Origin: Aeromicrobium sp. PE09-221
GTDB lineage: Bacteria > Actinomycetota > Actinomycetes > Propionibacteriales > Nocardioidaceae
Direction of reading: 5' to 3'
Assembly (NCBI RefSeq): GCF_002174305.1
Contig: NZ_MIJB01000015.1
Coordinates: forward strand, 1-64,000
Length of the DNA: 64,000 bases
Shown in pieces: positions 35,743 through 47,880 of the stretch (positions are counted from its first letter, which is position 1; each line of letters opens with the position of its first letter). The position numbers and the translations under genes were made by a program. The notes below the pieces were generated by a model. The model was not told the origin of the DNA. It did not search any database and saw only the letters and a list, made by a program, of their open reading frames with translations.

Positions 35743-36065
35743 GTGGCGGGAGTCGCCGCTGGTGTCGACGATGAGCTCGCGGACCGAGTCCGCTGGCAGT
35801 GGCGTTGCCGATGCCGATGTGGTGGAGTCATCCGGCGACGCGGAGGGTGACGACGCCGCTGGTATCGATGCGGTCGTGGCGGATTCAGGTGTGGGTCTGG
35901 GTGTCGCGGTTGCCCGCGGGGAGCGCTTTGGGGAGTGCGTCGTAACGCGCGCCAGGGATCGCTCGGTGTGGGAGTGATCGATGGGGGCGGTGGTGGCTGT
36001 AGCGCTCGATGGACTCGTCGAATAGCGTCTGGAGCCCTGCCCGCGCGACAAGCGGACGTCCGCTG
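35743..36065 (-). pseudogene. Relic of an IS481-like transposase C-terminus
   Basis: On the minus strand the frame reads YSHHRPHRSLPHRAIPGARYDALPKALPAGNRDTQTH, the C-terminal signature of IS481-family integrase-type transposases. It runs on as IRHDRIDTSGVVTLRVAG and LHHIGIG. Two in-frame TGA codons interrupt it (one at 35885-35887, one about 60 bases later), and the last part is shifted in frame. Only about the last 100 residues remain, with no catalytic DDE part and no terminal repeats that I can see. It lies between the tRNA-Pro terminator and a membrane protein gene, and accounts for the otherwise empty 350 bases. Confidence 0.72.
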
Positions 36066-36076
36066 GCGTGATGTGC

Positions 36077-36082
36077 GACACT
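36077..36082 (+). promoter_or_regulatory. Leaderless -10-like element before membrane protein gene
   Basis: GACACT, six bases before ATG 36089. The same hexamer and spacing occur before fbiA. It deviates from TANNNT at the first base. Confidence 0.42.
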
Positions 36083-36088
36083 GCTGCT

Positions 36089-36751
36089 ATGGCCGAGAGG
36101 GACGACGCGCCCCGCGTGAAGAAGGTCGTCATCCGTCGTGTCACCCGCGAGCAGCCCAACGCGCAGAAGCCCGCACCAGAGCAGACCCGTACCCTCACGC
36201 GCCCTCGCATTCCACGCCGCGACCGCGAGGAACGATACCCACGGCCGCCGCGTGTTCCCTTCCGTCAACGCGGCGCGGCGATCGCCCGTCGGGGTATGGC
36301 GGGCACCCGGCTCGGACTCGACCTGCTGATCGGCGAAATCCGTGCGCTGCGCTGGCCGGCCTGGCCGCCGGATGTCACGGCCGCGGTCACCGGAGCGGCC
36401 GCCGGCCTCCTCCTGGCAGTGCTGGGCACCGTCACCACGTGGGGTGTCTCCGGTGTTCGCGGCGTCGCCGGCGGAGCGGGTGGCACCGGCCTCCTGCTCG
36501 TCGTCCTGCTGCTCATCCTCGTCGTGGTCGTCAGCGCGCTCTTCCTGCGGTCGGTCGGCTTCCGGCGGCCGTGGACCGTGCCGGCGCTCGGCATGATCGC
36601 GGTCCTGACACTCGTCCTCGCCTTCTTCCTCGGGCCGGTCGGCTCCGCGTGGGCCCTCCTGCTCCTCCCGCTTCTCGGCGCCGGGTGTTTCGCCGCCGCC
36701 GACCGGGTCCTATCCCTCGCCGCCGACGCACCCGGAGATGATGCCGAGTGA
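36089..36751 (+). CDS. Conserved four-helix membrane protein
   Basis: A 220-aa protein. A basic, Pro/Arg-rich N-terminus of about 75 residues (PRVKKVVIRRVTREQPNAQKPAPEQ...) is followed by four transmembrane helices (about 100-210). Proteins of this form are common in Mycobacteriales and unassigned. It overlaps acetoacetyl-CoA synthetase by four bases (GTGA). That may reflect only gene packing. I do not know the function. Confidence 0.7.
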   Translation: MAERDDAPRVKKVVIRRVTREQPNAQKPAPEQTRTLTRPRIPRRDREERYPRPPRVPFRQRGAAIARRGMAGTRLGLDLLIGEIRALRWPAWPPDVTAAVTGAAAGLLLAVLGTVTTWGVSGVRGVAGGAGGTGLLLVVLLLILVVVVSALFLRSVGFRRPWTVPALGMIAVLTLVLAFFLGPVGSAWALLLLPLLGAGCFAAADRVLSLAADAPGDDAE

Positions 36752-38694
36752 CCGCGCCCGTGCTCTGGCAGCCGCCATTGGATGGATCGAGCCGACTGGA
36801 GGACTTCCAGCGCTGGCTGCGGGAGAATGGCATCGTCGACACCGGTGACTACGAGTCGCTATGGCGCTGGTCCACCACCGACCTCGACGGCTTCTGGTCG
36901 GCGGTGTGGCGGTACCTGGAGATCCCCTCCGACGGAGACCCCACCACGGCCCTCGCAGACGAGGCGATGCCCGGCGCCCGGTGGTTCCCGGATGTCGCCG
37001 TGAACTACGCCGAGGCGATGCTGCGGTTGCCCGGCCGAGCCGACGACGAGGTGGTGGTCGTCGCCCGCTCGCAGTCACGCGGGGACATCGCGCTCACCGC
37101 CGCCGAGCTCCGCGATCAGGTGGCCCGTGCCCGGGCGGGACTCCTTCGTGCAGGTGTGCGACGTGGTGATCGCGTGGCGGCCTACGCGCCCAATATCCCC
37201 GAGACCCTGGTGCTGCTGCTGGCCGCCGCGAGCATCGGCGCGATCTTCTCCTCCTGCGCGCCCGAGTTCGGTACCCAGAGCGTCATTGACCGCTGGCAGC
37301 AGACCGAGCCGGTGGCCATGCTCGCCGTGGACGGCTATCAGTACGGCGCCAAGTCCATCGAACGTCGCGCCGAGGTCGAGACCATCCGCGAGGCCCTGCC
37401 GAGCATCCGCACGACCATCTGGCTGCCGTATCTCGACGCCGCGGCCGCGTCCCCTGACCAGTCCGTCAGCTGGGCAGAGTTCACCGCCGAGCCCGGATCA
37501 CTGGAGTTCGAGCGGCTGCCCTTCGACGCACCGTTGTACGTCCTGTTCTCCTCGGGCACCACCGGCCTGCCGAAACCCATCGTGCACGGACATGGCGGCA
37601 TCACCGTCGAGCACCTCAAGGCGCTGGCGCTGCAGAACGACCTCGGCCCGGATGACCGCTTCTTCTGGTTCTCCACGACCGGGTGGATGATGTGGAATCT
37701 CCTCGTCTCAGGATTGGGGGCCGGGGCGACGATCGTCATGTTCGACGGTAATCCGGGCGCACCCGATCTCGGAGAGCTCTGGCGCATGGCCGACGATCTC
37801 GGAGTCACCTATTTCGGCACCAGTGCGCCCTATCTGCTCGAATGCCGCAAACAGGGGCTCCACCCGGCGCGCGACCACGATCTGTCTGCGCTGCGGACGA
37901 TCGGGTCGACCGGCGCGCCGCTGCCCGCGGAGGGGTTCTGGTGGGCGCACGAGGAATTCGGGTCCGAGGTCCAGGTGTGCTCGTTGTCGGGCGGCACGGA
38001 CACGTGTGCGGCCTTCGTCGGCTCTGCGCCCACCGTGCCGGTCTACGCCGGCGAGATCTCGTGCCGTTGTCTCGGGGCGGCGGTCGAGGCCTACGACGAG
38101 GACGCCCGGCCGGTGGTCGGACAGCTCGGCGAGCTCGTCATCACCCGGCCGATGCCCTCCTTCCCCGTCGGCTTCTGGGGTGATGACGACGGGTCGCGGT
38201 ATCGCGCCGCCTATTTCGAGGACATCCCGGGCGTGTGGCGCCACGGCGATTGGATCTCGATCACCGACTACGGCAGCAGCGTCATCACCGGTCGCAGCGA
38301 TGCCACGCTGAACCGCGGCGGCGTACGGCTCGGCACCTCGGAGTTCTATGTCGTCGTCGAGTCGCTGCCCGAGATCGCCGACAGCCTCGTGGTGCACCTC
38401 GAGGACGATGAGGGCGGCGCCGGACGGCTCCTGCTCTTCGTGACCCTCACGGAGGGCGCGACCTTGGACGACGACCTCCGCGCGCGGATCGGCGATGAAC
38501 TGCGCAGTCGGCTCTCACCGCGACATGTGCCCGACGAGATCCATCAGGTCCGGGGCACGCCGCGCACCCTGTCGGGCAAGAAGCTCGAGGTGCCGGTCAA
38601 GAGGATCCTGCGTGGCACACCGATCGGCGACGCCGCCGCCAAGGGGGCCCTGCAGAACCCCGAGGTCCTCGACGACTACTCCGCCTTCACCTGA
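36748..38694 (+). CDS. aacS: Acetoacetyl-CoA synthetase
   Basis: A 648-aa AMP-forming acetoacetate:CoA ligase, the normal length for the family. It has SSGTTGLPKPIVHGHGG (about residues 265-281), the TSAPYLLECRK region, SLSGGTDTCAAFVGS in place of the usual YGxTE, GRSDATLNRGGVRLGTSE and RTLSGKKLEVPVKRIL. It recovers acetoacetate from ketogenic substrates or leucine breakdown. GTG start coupled to the membrane protein gene. A perfect 29-bp inverted repeat follows. Confidence 0.93.
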   Translation: MTAPVLWQPPLDGSSRLEDFQRWLRENGIVDTGDYESLWRWSTTDLDGFWSAVWRYLEIPSDGDPTTALADEAMPGARWFPDVAVNYAEAMLRLPGRADDEVVVVARSQSRGDIALTAAELRDQVARARAGLLRAGVRRGDRVAAYAPNIPETLVLLLAAASIGAIFSSCAPEFGTQSVIDRWQQTEPVAMLAVDGYQYGAKSIERRAEVETIREALPSIRTTIWLPYLDAAAASPDQSVSWAEFTAEPGSLEFERLPFDAPLYVLFSSGTTGLPKPIVHGHGGITVEHLKALALQNDLGPDDRFFWFSTTGWMMWNLLVSGLGAGATIVMFDGNPGAPDLGELWRMADDLGVTYFGTSAPYLLECRKQGLHPARDHDLSALRTIGSTGAPLPAEGFWWAHEEFGSEVQVCSLSGGTDTCAAFVGSAPTVPVYAGEISCRCLGAAVEAYDEDARPVVGQLGELVITRPMPSFPVGFWGDDDGSRYRAAYFEDIPGVWRHGDWISITDYGSSVITGRSDATLNRGGVRLGTSEFYVVVESLPEIADSLVVHLEDDEGGAGRLLLFVTLTEGATLDDDLRARIGDELRSRLSPRHVPDEIHQVRGTPRTLSGKKLEVPVKRILRGTPIGDAAAKGALQNPEVLDDYSAFT

Positions 38695-38701
38695 CCCGAC
38701 C

Positions 38702-38776
38702 GGAACCCGTTGAGTGTGACGTTTGGACGGCAAAACCTACGTTTCTACCGTCCAAACGTCACACTCAACGGGTTCC
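38702..38776. terminator. Perfect 29-bp inverted repeat, two-way terminator
   Basis: Arms 38702-38730 and 38748-38776 are exact reverse complements around a 17-base loop. It fills the gap between convergent aacS and asd, ending four bases before the asd stop. The loop holds a degenerate copy of part of the arm (TACGTTTCTACC). Confidence 0.8.
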
Positions 38777-38780
38777 AGGG

Positions 38781-41110
<2,330 letters not shown>

Positions 41111-41265
41111 GGAGGTTCCTTCGGATCGTTGAGGAAACTGAACGCCACGCTGCGCCGCCCCTAGTCTACGCATCCGCGCTGCGGGCGTGATATCCGTCCC
41201 AGCCCGCAAGGGCTCAGCTGCCGACCCACATGAGGTCCTGGACGCCTCAGCCGGAGAGAAGAGGT

Positions 41266-41865
<600 letters not shown>

Positions 41866-41871
41866 TCCACC

Positions 41872-41877
41872 AGCCTA
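41872..41877 (-). promoter_or_regulatory. Leaderless -10 element of recR
   Basis: TAGGCT on the minus strand, six bases before GTG 41865. Confidence 0.57.
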
Positions 41878-41959
41878 GTCGGCTACTCAGGCGATATCAG
41901 TAGCGACGCCGGTGACCCCCTGGGCGGCGTACCGTCGAAGCACGATCGAAGGAGTCACT

Positions 41960-42991
41960 ATGAGCATTCCCCGCACCATGCGCGCAGCCGTCAGCAGCGA
42001 GGCCGGGGCACCGCTGACGATCGACGAGGTGGAGGTCCCCACCCCCGGACCGCGTGAAGCACTCGTCCGCGTGCTCACCACCGGCGTGTGCCATACCGAT
42101 CTCCACGCCGTCGAGGGCGACTGGCCTGTCCCGCCCAAGCGTCCGCTGGTGCCCGGGCACGAGGGCTTCGGCGAGGTGGTCGCCCTCGGCGACGAGGTCA
42201 CCGAGCTCACCATCGGCGATCGCGTCGGCAATGCGTGGCTGTGGTCGGCCTGCGGTCGCTGCGAGTACTGCCGCAAGGGCTGGGAGACCCTCTGCGAGCA
42301 GCAGGAGAACGGGGGCTACTCCGTCGATGGGTCCTTCGCCGAGTACATGCTCGTCGACGAGAGATACGCCGCGAGGATCCCCGACGGCGTCGATCCCGTG
42401 GAGGTCGCCCCGATCCTCTGCGCCGGGGTGACCGTCTACAAGGCCCTCAAGGAGACCGAGGTGGCACCCGGCGAGTGGGTCGTGATCTCCGGTATCGGCG
42501 GTCTCGGCCACGTCGCCGTGCAGTACGCCATCGCCATGGGCATGCGCGTCGTCGCGGTCGACATCGATGACGAGAAACTCGATCTCGCCCGCCGCCACGG
42601 AGCCGAGTTCGTCATCAACGCCCGAGATACCGACCCCGGGCAGGCCGTACAGGAGGAGATCGGCGGGGCTCACGGCGTGCTCGTCACCGCGGTCCACCCC
42701 TCCGCCTTCGGCCAGGCGGCGGCCATGTCGCGGCGCGGCGGCACGATCGTCTTCGTGGGACTACCGCCCGGTGACTTCCCGGCGGACATCTTCGACACCG
42801 TGCTCCGGGGGCTGACGATCCGCGGCTCGATCGTCGGCACCCGCCAGGACATGGTGGAGGCGCTGGAGTTCTTCGCCGCCGGCAAGGTCCGCCCCACGGT
42901 GCACACGCGACGGCTCGAGGAGATCAATGAGATCTTCGCGGAGATGAAGGACGGTCACATCGACGGCAGGATCGTTCTGGAGCTCGCCTGA
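41960..42991 (+). CDS. Zinc-dependent alcohol dehydrogenase (AdhP-like)
   Basis: A 343-aa medium-chain dehydrogenase. Catalytic zinc ligands are in GVCHTDLHA and PGHEGFGEVV, structural zinc in CGRCEYCRKGWETLC, and the NAD motif is GIGGLGHVAVQYA with VDIDDEK behind it. It resembles AdhP/AdhA enzymes oxidising short primary alcohols. AAGGAG precedes the ATG. It is divergent from recR and convergent with fbiD by four bases, so no functional link to F420 is implied. Confidence 0.92.
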   Translation: MSIPRTMRAAVSSEAGAPLTIDEVEVPTPGPREALVRVLTTGVCHTDLHAVEGDWPVPPKRPLVPGHEGFGEVVALGDEVTELTIGDRVGNAWLWSACGRCEYCRKGWETLCEQQENGGYSVDGSFAEYMLVDERYAARIPDGVDPVEVAPILCAGVTVYKALKETEVAPGEWVVISGIGGLGHVAVQYAIAMGMRVVAVDIDDEKLDLARRHGAEFVINARDTDPGQAVQEEIGGAHGVLVTAVHPSAFGQAAAMSRRGGTIVFVGLPPGDFPADIFDTVLRGLTIRGSIVGTRQDMVEALEFFAAGKVRPTVHTRRLEEINEIFAEMKDGHIDGRIVLELA

Positions 42992-42995
42992 GGCG

Positions 42996-43601
42996 TCACG
43001 AGGCGATCAGACGGCCGATCTCCTGGGTCGGCCCCTGACGGGCGACGCGCTCCAGGTCGGCGAGGGTGTCGACATCATCGCGCAGGCCAGGCCAGTCCCC
43101 GGTGATCTCGACGAGGCCGAGCAAGCGGTGCGCATCGGCCGACCCCGGACCGTAGGAGGCCGCCAGCTCGGCCGGCGATGACGACGTGAGCAGGGTGGTG
43201 CCCTCTCCGCTGCGGTCGGGCATGAAGGCACGCCGATGGCCGCTCGCTGCGTCGAGGGCCGCGCCCAGGGTGGCCGCGGTGAGAGCGGGAAGGTCGGCGG
43301 GGATCACGGCGATCGGGTACTCCGCACGATGCGCGGCAGCCCACGACCGGCCCCGGTCGACCGCCGCGGCCATGGTCCCCGGGTCGGCGAGTCCGATATC
43401 CGCGGCCGGGTGAGCGATGCCCACGACGACGACGGTCTCCACCGCCGGAATCCGCCTCAGCTCGCCGAGGACATGGTCGGTGAACCGGCGCGCGAGGCGC
43501 GCACGTCGGTCCGGTTCCAGCGCGAGCCGGGACTTGGCCCGGTCGAAGGGCTTGACCGGCACGATCACGGTCCATCGCGGTCCCGCCACGTTGCGGGTCA
43601 T
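42996..43601 (-). CDS. fbiD: Phosphoenolpyruvate/phospholactate guanylyltransferase (CofC/FbiD)
   Basis: A 201-aa nucleotidyltransferase. It has VIVPVKPFDRAKSRL at the N-terminus, ADLPALTAATLGAAL, and FMPDRSGEGTTLLTSS. It activates the 3-carbon phosphoacid (PEP in mycobacteria) with GTP for F420 assembly by FbiA. It is the last gene of the minus-strand F420 locus, 130 bases past the fbiC stop, with repeat units in that gap. Confidence 0.9.
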   Translation of the reverse strand: MTRNVAGPRWTVIVPVKPFDRAKSRLALEPDRRARLARRFTDHVLGELRRIPAVETVVVVGIAHPAADIGLADPGTMAAAVDRGRSWAAAHRAEYPIAVIPADLPALTAATLGAALDAASGHRRAFMPDRSGEGTTLLTSSSPAELAASYGPGSADAHRLLGLVEITGDWPGLRDDVDTLADLERVARQGPTQEIGRLIAS

Positions 43602-43656
43602 CGGACGGCTCCCTGCGGTGGCGGTACGTGGACAACCGTATCGGCGACCGATGGGA

Positions 43657-43702
43657 TTGACGGTGTACCGCGGACGCGACCGAGAGGTTGATGGTCTACC
43701 GC
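43657..43702. repeat. Direct repeat pair, family beta, between fbiC and fbiD
   Basis: TTGACGGTGTACCGC (43657-43671) and TTGATGGTCTACCGC (43688-43702) are direct copies with two mismatches, 31 bases apart. The longer text GAGGTTGATGGTCTACCGCC at the second copy matches, with one mismatch, a minus-strand element at 12917-12936. Confidence 0.6.
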
Positions 43703-43731
43703 CCGCTGTTGGGGGGCCCTCGATAGGTCGG

Positions 43732-46227
43732 TCATGCCGGCACCGGGGTGTAGAGGGTGGTGCGCTGTCGAGCGGGTCGGCCGGCGAGGGCGGCCATCTG
43801 CTCGAGTTCGGCGACAGACTTGCGTGAACCGTTGGTCGAGCCGGCCATGCGGCTGATGGTCTCCTCCATCAGCGTGCCGCCGAGGTCGTTAACGCCTCCG
43901 TCGAGCACCTGAGCGCACAAGGGTGGGCCGAGTTTGACCCAGGAGCACTGGATATTGTCGACGAGACCGTGCAGCAGGATGCGAGACATGGCGTGCACCG
44001 CCCGGTTGTCGCGCGTCGTGGGTCCCGGCCGGGCGACCCCGGCGAGGTAGATGGGGCTCGACTGGTGCACGAAGGGCAGCGGCACGAATTCGGTGAATCC
44101 GCCCGTCCTGCGCTGAATATCGGCGATGAGACGCAGGTGCGCCACCCAATGGTGTGGCTGGTCGACGTGTCCGTACATCATCGTGGCGGTGGTCGGCAGG
44201 CCCAACTCGTGTGCGGTGGTGACGACCTCGATCCACTGGGCGGTGGGGAGCTTGCCCTTGGTGAGGATCCAGCGCACGTCGTCGTCGAGGATCTCCGCGG
44301 CGGTGCCGGGCAGCGAGTCGACCCCGGCCTCGCGGATCGAGACGAGGAACTCGGCGACGGACAGGCCGGTGCGCGCGACCCCGTTCATGATCTCCATCGG
44401 ACTGAAGGCGTGCAGATGCAGCGACGGCGCGGCGTCCTTGATGGCACGGGCGATCTGCTCGTAGGCGGTCGCGGGCATCGCCGGGTCGATCCCGCCCTGC
44501 ACGCACACCTCGGTGGCACCGACGTCCACCGCCAGGGCGGCGCGCGTCGCGACCTCATCGAGAGAGAGCGTGTAGGCGTCCGCATCAGACGCACGCTGCG
44601 CGAAAGCGCAGAACCGGCAGCCGGTGTAACAGACATTGGTGAAGTTGATGTTCCGGTTGACGACATAGGTGACGTCGTCCCCCACCGCCTCGCGCCTCAG
44701 CTCGTCGGCGAGCGAGCACACGGCGTCGAGTGCGGGCCCTTCGGCCGTCATCAGCGCGAGCGCCTGCTCGGCGCTGAGCCCCGCGGGGTCGGCCTCGGCC
44801 GCCCGCAGCGCCGCGGCCATCTCGGCCGAGCCGAGATGCTCGCCGGCGAGGGCGGGAGCCGAACGCACCTGCTCGCGCAGCGCGGCCCAGTCCCCGTAGA
44901 CCTCGTCGAAGTCCCCCCGCCGGTCAGCAGTGCGGCCCGTGGTGTCGATCGTGGTGTGCAGGTCCGTGCGCCCGGTGTCGGTCCAGCCGCCGTCCGGCTC
45001 CTGCCACGGTCGCCCGATCACCTGCGCCGCGGGATCGGCGAGGCCGTCGGGTGCGGTGAGCGCGTCGACATGGCCGCGCAACCGCGGATCGAGCCATGGC
45101 TCGCGCAGATAGGGCGGGTGGATCGTCAGCCGCTCGCGTAGCGCGAAGCCCTCGGACTCGCACAGCTCGGTGAGCCGGTCGAGCTGGGGCCAGGGCCGTT
45201 CGGGGTTGACGTGATCGGGGGTCAGGGGGCTGATGCCGCCGAAGTCGTCGATACCGGCGTCCAGCAGCGAACGGCACTCATCGAGCTCCACGAGATTCGG
45301 GGGCGCCTGCAATCGCACCGACGGACCGAGCACGACCCGGCACGTGGCGATCGCCGCCAGATACTCCTCCACACCGAGGTCATCGGCATGTCGCATCGCG
45401 GTGTCCGGCTTGGCGCGGAAGTTCTGGACGATGACCTCCTGGATCGCACCATGCTCGCGGCTGATCCGGCGCAGCTCCATGACGCTCTCGGCCCGCTCGG
45501 TCTCGTCCTCGCCGATCCCGATCAGCAGACCGGTCGTGAACGGCACCGCCAGACGGCCGGCGTCCTCCAGGACTCGCACCCGCACAGCCGGATCCTTGTC
45601 CGGACTCTTGTAATGCGGTTGTCCCTTCTCCGTCAGTCGGGTGCTGGTGGTCTCCAGCATCATGCCCATCGAGGGCGCCACCGGCTTGAGCCGGGCCAAC
45701 TCGGCCCAGCTCATCACCCCGGGATTGAGATGGGGCAGGAGACCGGTCTCCTCCAATACGAGGATCGCCATCGCCCGCACGTACTCGAGGGTGGACTCGT
45801 ATCCCGCCTCCTCGAGCCACCGCCGCGCCTCGGGCCACCGGTCCTCGGGTCGGTCACCGAGCGTGAACAGCGCCTCCTTGCACCCCATCGCGGCACCCCG
45901 CCGCGCGATCTCGAGTACCTCATCGGGTGAGAGGAAGAGCGACTCACCCTTCGCCGCGAGGACTGCCGGTGACTCGACGAACGTGCAGTAGTGGCAACGG
46001 TCCCGGCAGAGCTTGGTCAGCGGGATGAAGACTTTGCGCGAGTAGGTGACCACCTGGGATCGGCCAGCCTCGGCCAACCCCGCATCACGCACGCGGCGGG
46101 CAGCGACCATCAAACGCTCCAGGTCCGCACCACGCGCGGCGAACAGGGCCGCGATCTCATCGCGACTCAGGGTCTTGGCCGCCTCAGCCCGGGCTACAGC
46201 CCGGGAGACTTCTCGCTCGGTCACCAT
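43732..46227 (-). CDS. fbiC: FO synthase (7,8-didemethyl-8-hydroxy-5-deazariboflavin synthase)
   Basis: An 831-aa two-domain radical SAM enzyme making the FO chromophore of F420 from tyrosine and a flavin precursor. The CofG half holds CRDRCHYC (about residues 77-84). The CofH half holds CYTGCRFC (about 525-532). The single-chain form is typical of actinobacteria. ATG 46227 has AAGGAG seven bases upstream; a GTG lies three bases earlier. Twelve bases separate it from fno, so they are co-transcribed. Confidence 0.95.
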   Translation of the reverse strand: MVTEREVSRAVARAEAAKTLSRDEIAALFAARGADLERLMVAARRVRDAGLAEAGRSQVVTYSRKVFIPLTKLCRDRCHYCTFVESPAVLAAKGESLFLSPDEVLEIARRGAAMGCKEALFTLGDRPEDRWPEARRWLEEAGYESTLEYVRAMAILVLEETGLLPHLNPGVMSWAELARLKPVAPSMGMMLETTSTRLTEKGQPHYKSPDKDPAVRVRVLEDAGRLAVPFTTGLLIGIGEDETERAESVMELRRISREHGAIQEVIVQNFRAKPDTAMRHADDLGVEEYLAAIATCRVVLGPSVRLQAPPNLVELDECRSLLDAGIDDFGGISPLTPDHVNPERPWPQLDRLTELCESEGFALRERLTIHPPYLREPWLDPRLRGHVDALTAPDGLADPAAQVIGRPWQEPDGGWTDTGRTDLHTTIDTTGRTADRRGDFDEVYGDWAALREQVRSAPALAGEHLGSAEMAAALRAAEADPAGLSAEQALALMTAEGPALDAVCSLADELRREAVGDDVTYVVNRNINFTNVCYTGCRFCAFAQRASDADAYTLSLDEVATRAALAVDVGATEVCVQGGIDPAMPATAYEQIARAIKDAAPSLHLHAFSPMEIMNGVARTGLSVAEFLVSIREAGVDSLPGTAAEILDDDVRWILTKGKLPTAQWIEVVTTAHELGLPTTATMMYGHVDQPHHWVAHLRLIADIQRRTGGFTEFVPLPFVHQSSPIYLAGVARPGPTTRDNRAVHAMSRILLHGLVDNIQCSWVKLGPPLCAQVLDGGVNDLGGTLMEETISRMAGSTNGSRKSVAELEQMAALAGRPARQRTTLYTPVPA

Positions 46228-46239
46228 CACGCTACTCCT

Positions 46240-46959
46240 TCACACTGCCGTGTCGACTCCGGTGATGGCGATGCCCGAGCGGGTCTTGTACCGCTTGTTC
46301 ATCGAGATCAGCACGGCCGTCAACGGCTCCAGCTGACGCGCCAGACGCAGACCACCGGCATCGATGCCTCGCTTGCCCGTCACGGCGACAGCGAGATCGG
46401 CGATCAGATCCTTGGCCGCGGCGTCGTCGCCGCAGACCAGCACATCCTCGTGGCTCAACGCATCGGGTGTCTTCCACAGGGAGAGCGCCGCGACGTGATG
46501 GAACGCCCCCACCACGCGCGCCGAGGGCACCAGGCGTTGCGCCTCCTGGGCCGCGGACTCCTCCAGGACCAGGCCGTAGGGACCATCCTGATCGAATCCG
46601 AGCGGATTGACGCAGCTGATCACGACCTTGTCCGCCAGCGCCTCAGCCAGCCCGGTCACCAATTCGCCATGACCATCCCACGGGACCGCCAGCAAGACCA
46701 CATCCGCATCCGCGACCACCGCCGCATTCTCACCGCCCGTGACCGCTACTCCGGCCTTCTCGGCGATCTCGTCGGCCTTCTCCCTCGCCCGACTCGCGTC
46801 CCGGGATCCGATAGCCACCTCATGACCCGCCAACGCGAACCGGTACGCCAGACCACGGCCCTGCGGACCCGTCCCACCCACCACAGCAATCCGATGTTTC
46901 GTCATCTCTCCACCCATCTTCGCGTAGTCGTGCTCTTCTGAGGACCGTGCATCACTCAC
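46240..46959 (-). CDS. fno: F420H2:NADP+ oxidoreductase (Fno/NpdG)
   Basis: A 239-aa NADPH-dependent F420 reductase. It has VVGGTGPQGRGLAYRFALAGHEVAIGSRDASRA near residues 25-57, LAVPWDGHGELV and GAFHHVAALSLW. It moves hydride between NADPH and F420, supplying reduced F420. The GTG start overlaps the fbiB stop (GTGA); an internal ATG (MTKHR) would give a protein nearer typical length. Its place inside the biosynthesis locus links cofactor synthesis and reduction. Confidence 0.9.
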   Translation of the reverse strand: MSDARSSEEHDYAKMGGEMTKHRIAVVGGTGPQGRGLAYRFALAGHEVAIGSRDASRAREKADEIAEKAGVAVTGGENAAVVADADVVLLAVPWDGHGELVTGLAEALADKVVISCVNPLGFDQDGPYGLVLEESAAQEAQRLVPSARVVGAFHHVAALSLWKTPDALSHEDVLVCGDDAAAKDLIADLAVAVTGKRGIDAGGLRLARQLEPLTAVLISMNKRYKTRSGIAITGVDTAV

Positions 46960-47879
46960 GCCAGCTTCACCTCGATCGCTAGCCCATAGGCAAAGGCCAC
47001 GGCCTTCACCCGTTCGCTGAGAGCGCCGGCCTCGATATCGTCGTCACCCCGTTCGATCAGCACCCTGCTGCCCTCACGGCGGCACCGCGGGGAAGCCGCC
47101 GCGAGCACCGCGTCGACGGACTCCCACTCGCCCGCCGGATCGGGAAAGCCTCGCCGCGACGTACGCAGCATGGCCGCGAGCACCGCCTCACGGGACCCGA
47201 GACCGAAGAGGTCGTGTCCCTCGTCGCGCACCAGCGCCGTTGCACCCGGCCCGTCGTCAGCTGTCAGCATGGTCGGATCGAGCCCGCGGAGGATGACGAA
47301 TGGTCGACCGCCGAGTTTGCCGGACACCAGTTCCGCAGCGCCGGCGATCTCATCGGCGATCGCCGGCGCGGTGACCACGAGCGGGTTGCCATGTGCATCG
47401 GTCTGTCCGGCGAAGGACCGGATCGGCACGATACCCGCGCACCCGATCGCCATGTCCGTCTGTCCCTGACGCCACGGACGGCCCGCGGTGTCCGCGATGA
47501 GGATGCCCACGGTGACACCGGCCAGTTCCGCGATCCGGGTGCGCAACCGCCGCGCATCACCATCGGGATCGGACGGCAAAGAGATGACATGTCCATCCGC
47601 CACATTGGAGGCATCGATACCGGCCGCAGCCATCGTCAACCCGTGGTGGGTCCGCACGATCGACGTGCCACCGCGACGCGCCACGACACGATCCGTCTCG
47701 TCCGCGAGCACCTCATCGCGCGACCGCTCGGTCACAAGCCCCGCGGCCTTCGCGACGATCTTGCTCGTCACGACCACGACATCGCCCTCGGCGAGAGAGG
47801 CGGTGGCGGTGAGGATTTCCGCGAGATCGTCACCCGGCACGATCTCGCCGATGCCTTCGACCGGGATCAGCTTGACCAT
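46956..47879 (-). CDS. fbiB: F420 gamma-glutamyl ligase, CofE domain only (short FbiB)
   Basis: A 307-aa protein. The CofE domain (about residues 1-245) has IPVEGIGEIVPGDDLAEIL, VVVTSKIVAKAAG, the GILIADTAGRPWRQGQTDMAIGCAG core and GALVRDEGHDLFGLGSREAV-like text. It adds glutamates to F420-0. Mycobacterial FbiB is about 450 aa because it also has a C-terminal nitroreductase-like FMN domain that reduces dehydro-F420-0. Here only about 60 residues follow the ligase and they show no FMN-binding motif. It starts one base past the fbiA stop. Confidence 0.9.
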   Translation of the reverse strand: MVKLIPVEGIGEIVPGDDLAEILTATASLAEGDVVVVTSKIVAKAAGLVTERSRDEVLADETDRVVARRGGTSIVRTHHGLTMAAAGIDASNVADGHVISLPSDPDGDARRLRTRIAELAGVTVGILIADTAGRPWRQGQTDMAIGCAGIVPIRSFAGQTDAHGNPLVVTAPAIADEIAGAAELVSGKLGGRPFVILRGLDPTMLTADDGPGATALVRDEGHDLFGLGSREAVLAAMLRTSRRGFPDPAGEWESVDAVLAAASPRCRREGSRVLIERGDDDIEAGALSERVKAVAFAYGLAIEVKLA

Positions 47880-47880
47880 C

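Noticed and set aside
35762..35977. 71-codon plus-strand frame after the tRNA terminator
   Set aside because: It is the antisense of the IS481-like relic, with low-complexity Ala/Gly/Asp/Val composition.
46240..46905. Alternative shorter start for fno at the internal ATG (MTKHR)
   Set aside because: The GTG overlapping the fbiB stop gives tight coupling. The internal ATG does have a possible GGTGGAG site, but with unusually short spacing, so I kept the longer form with some doubt.
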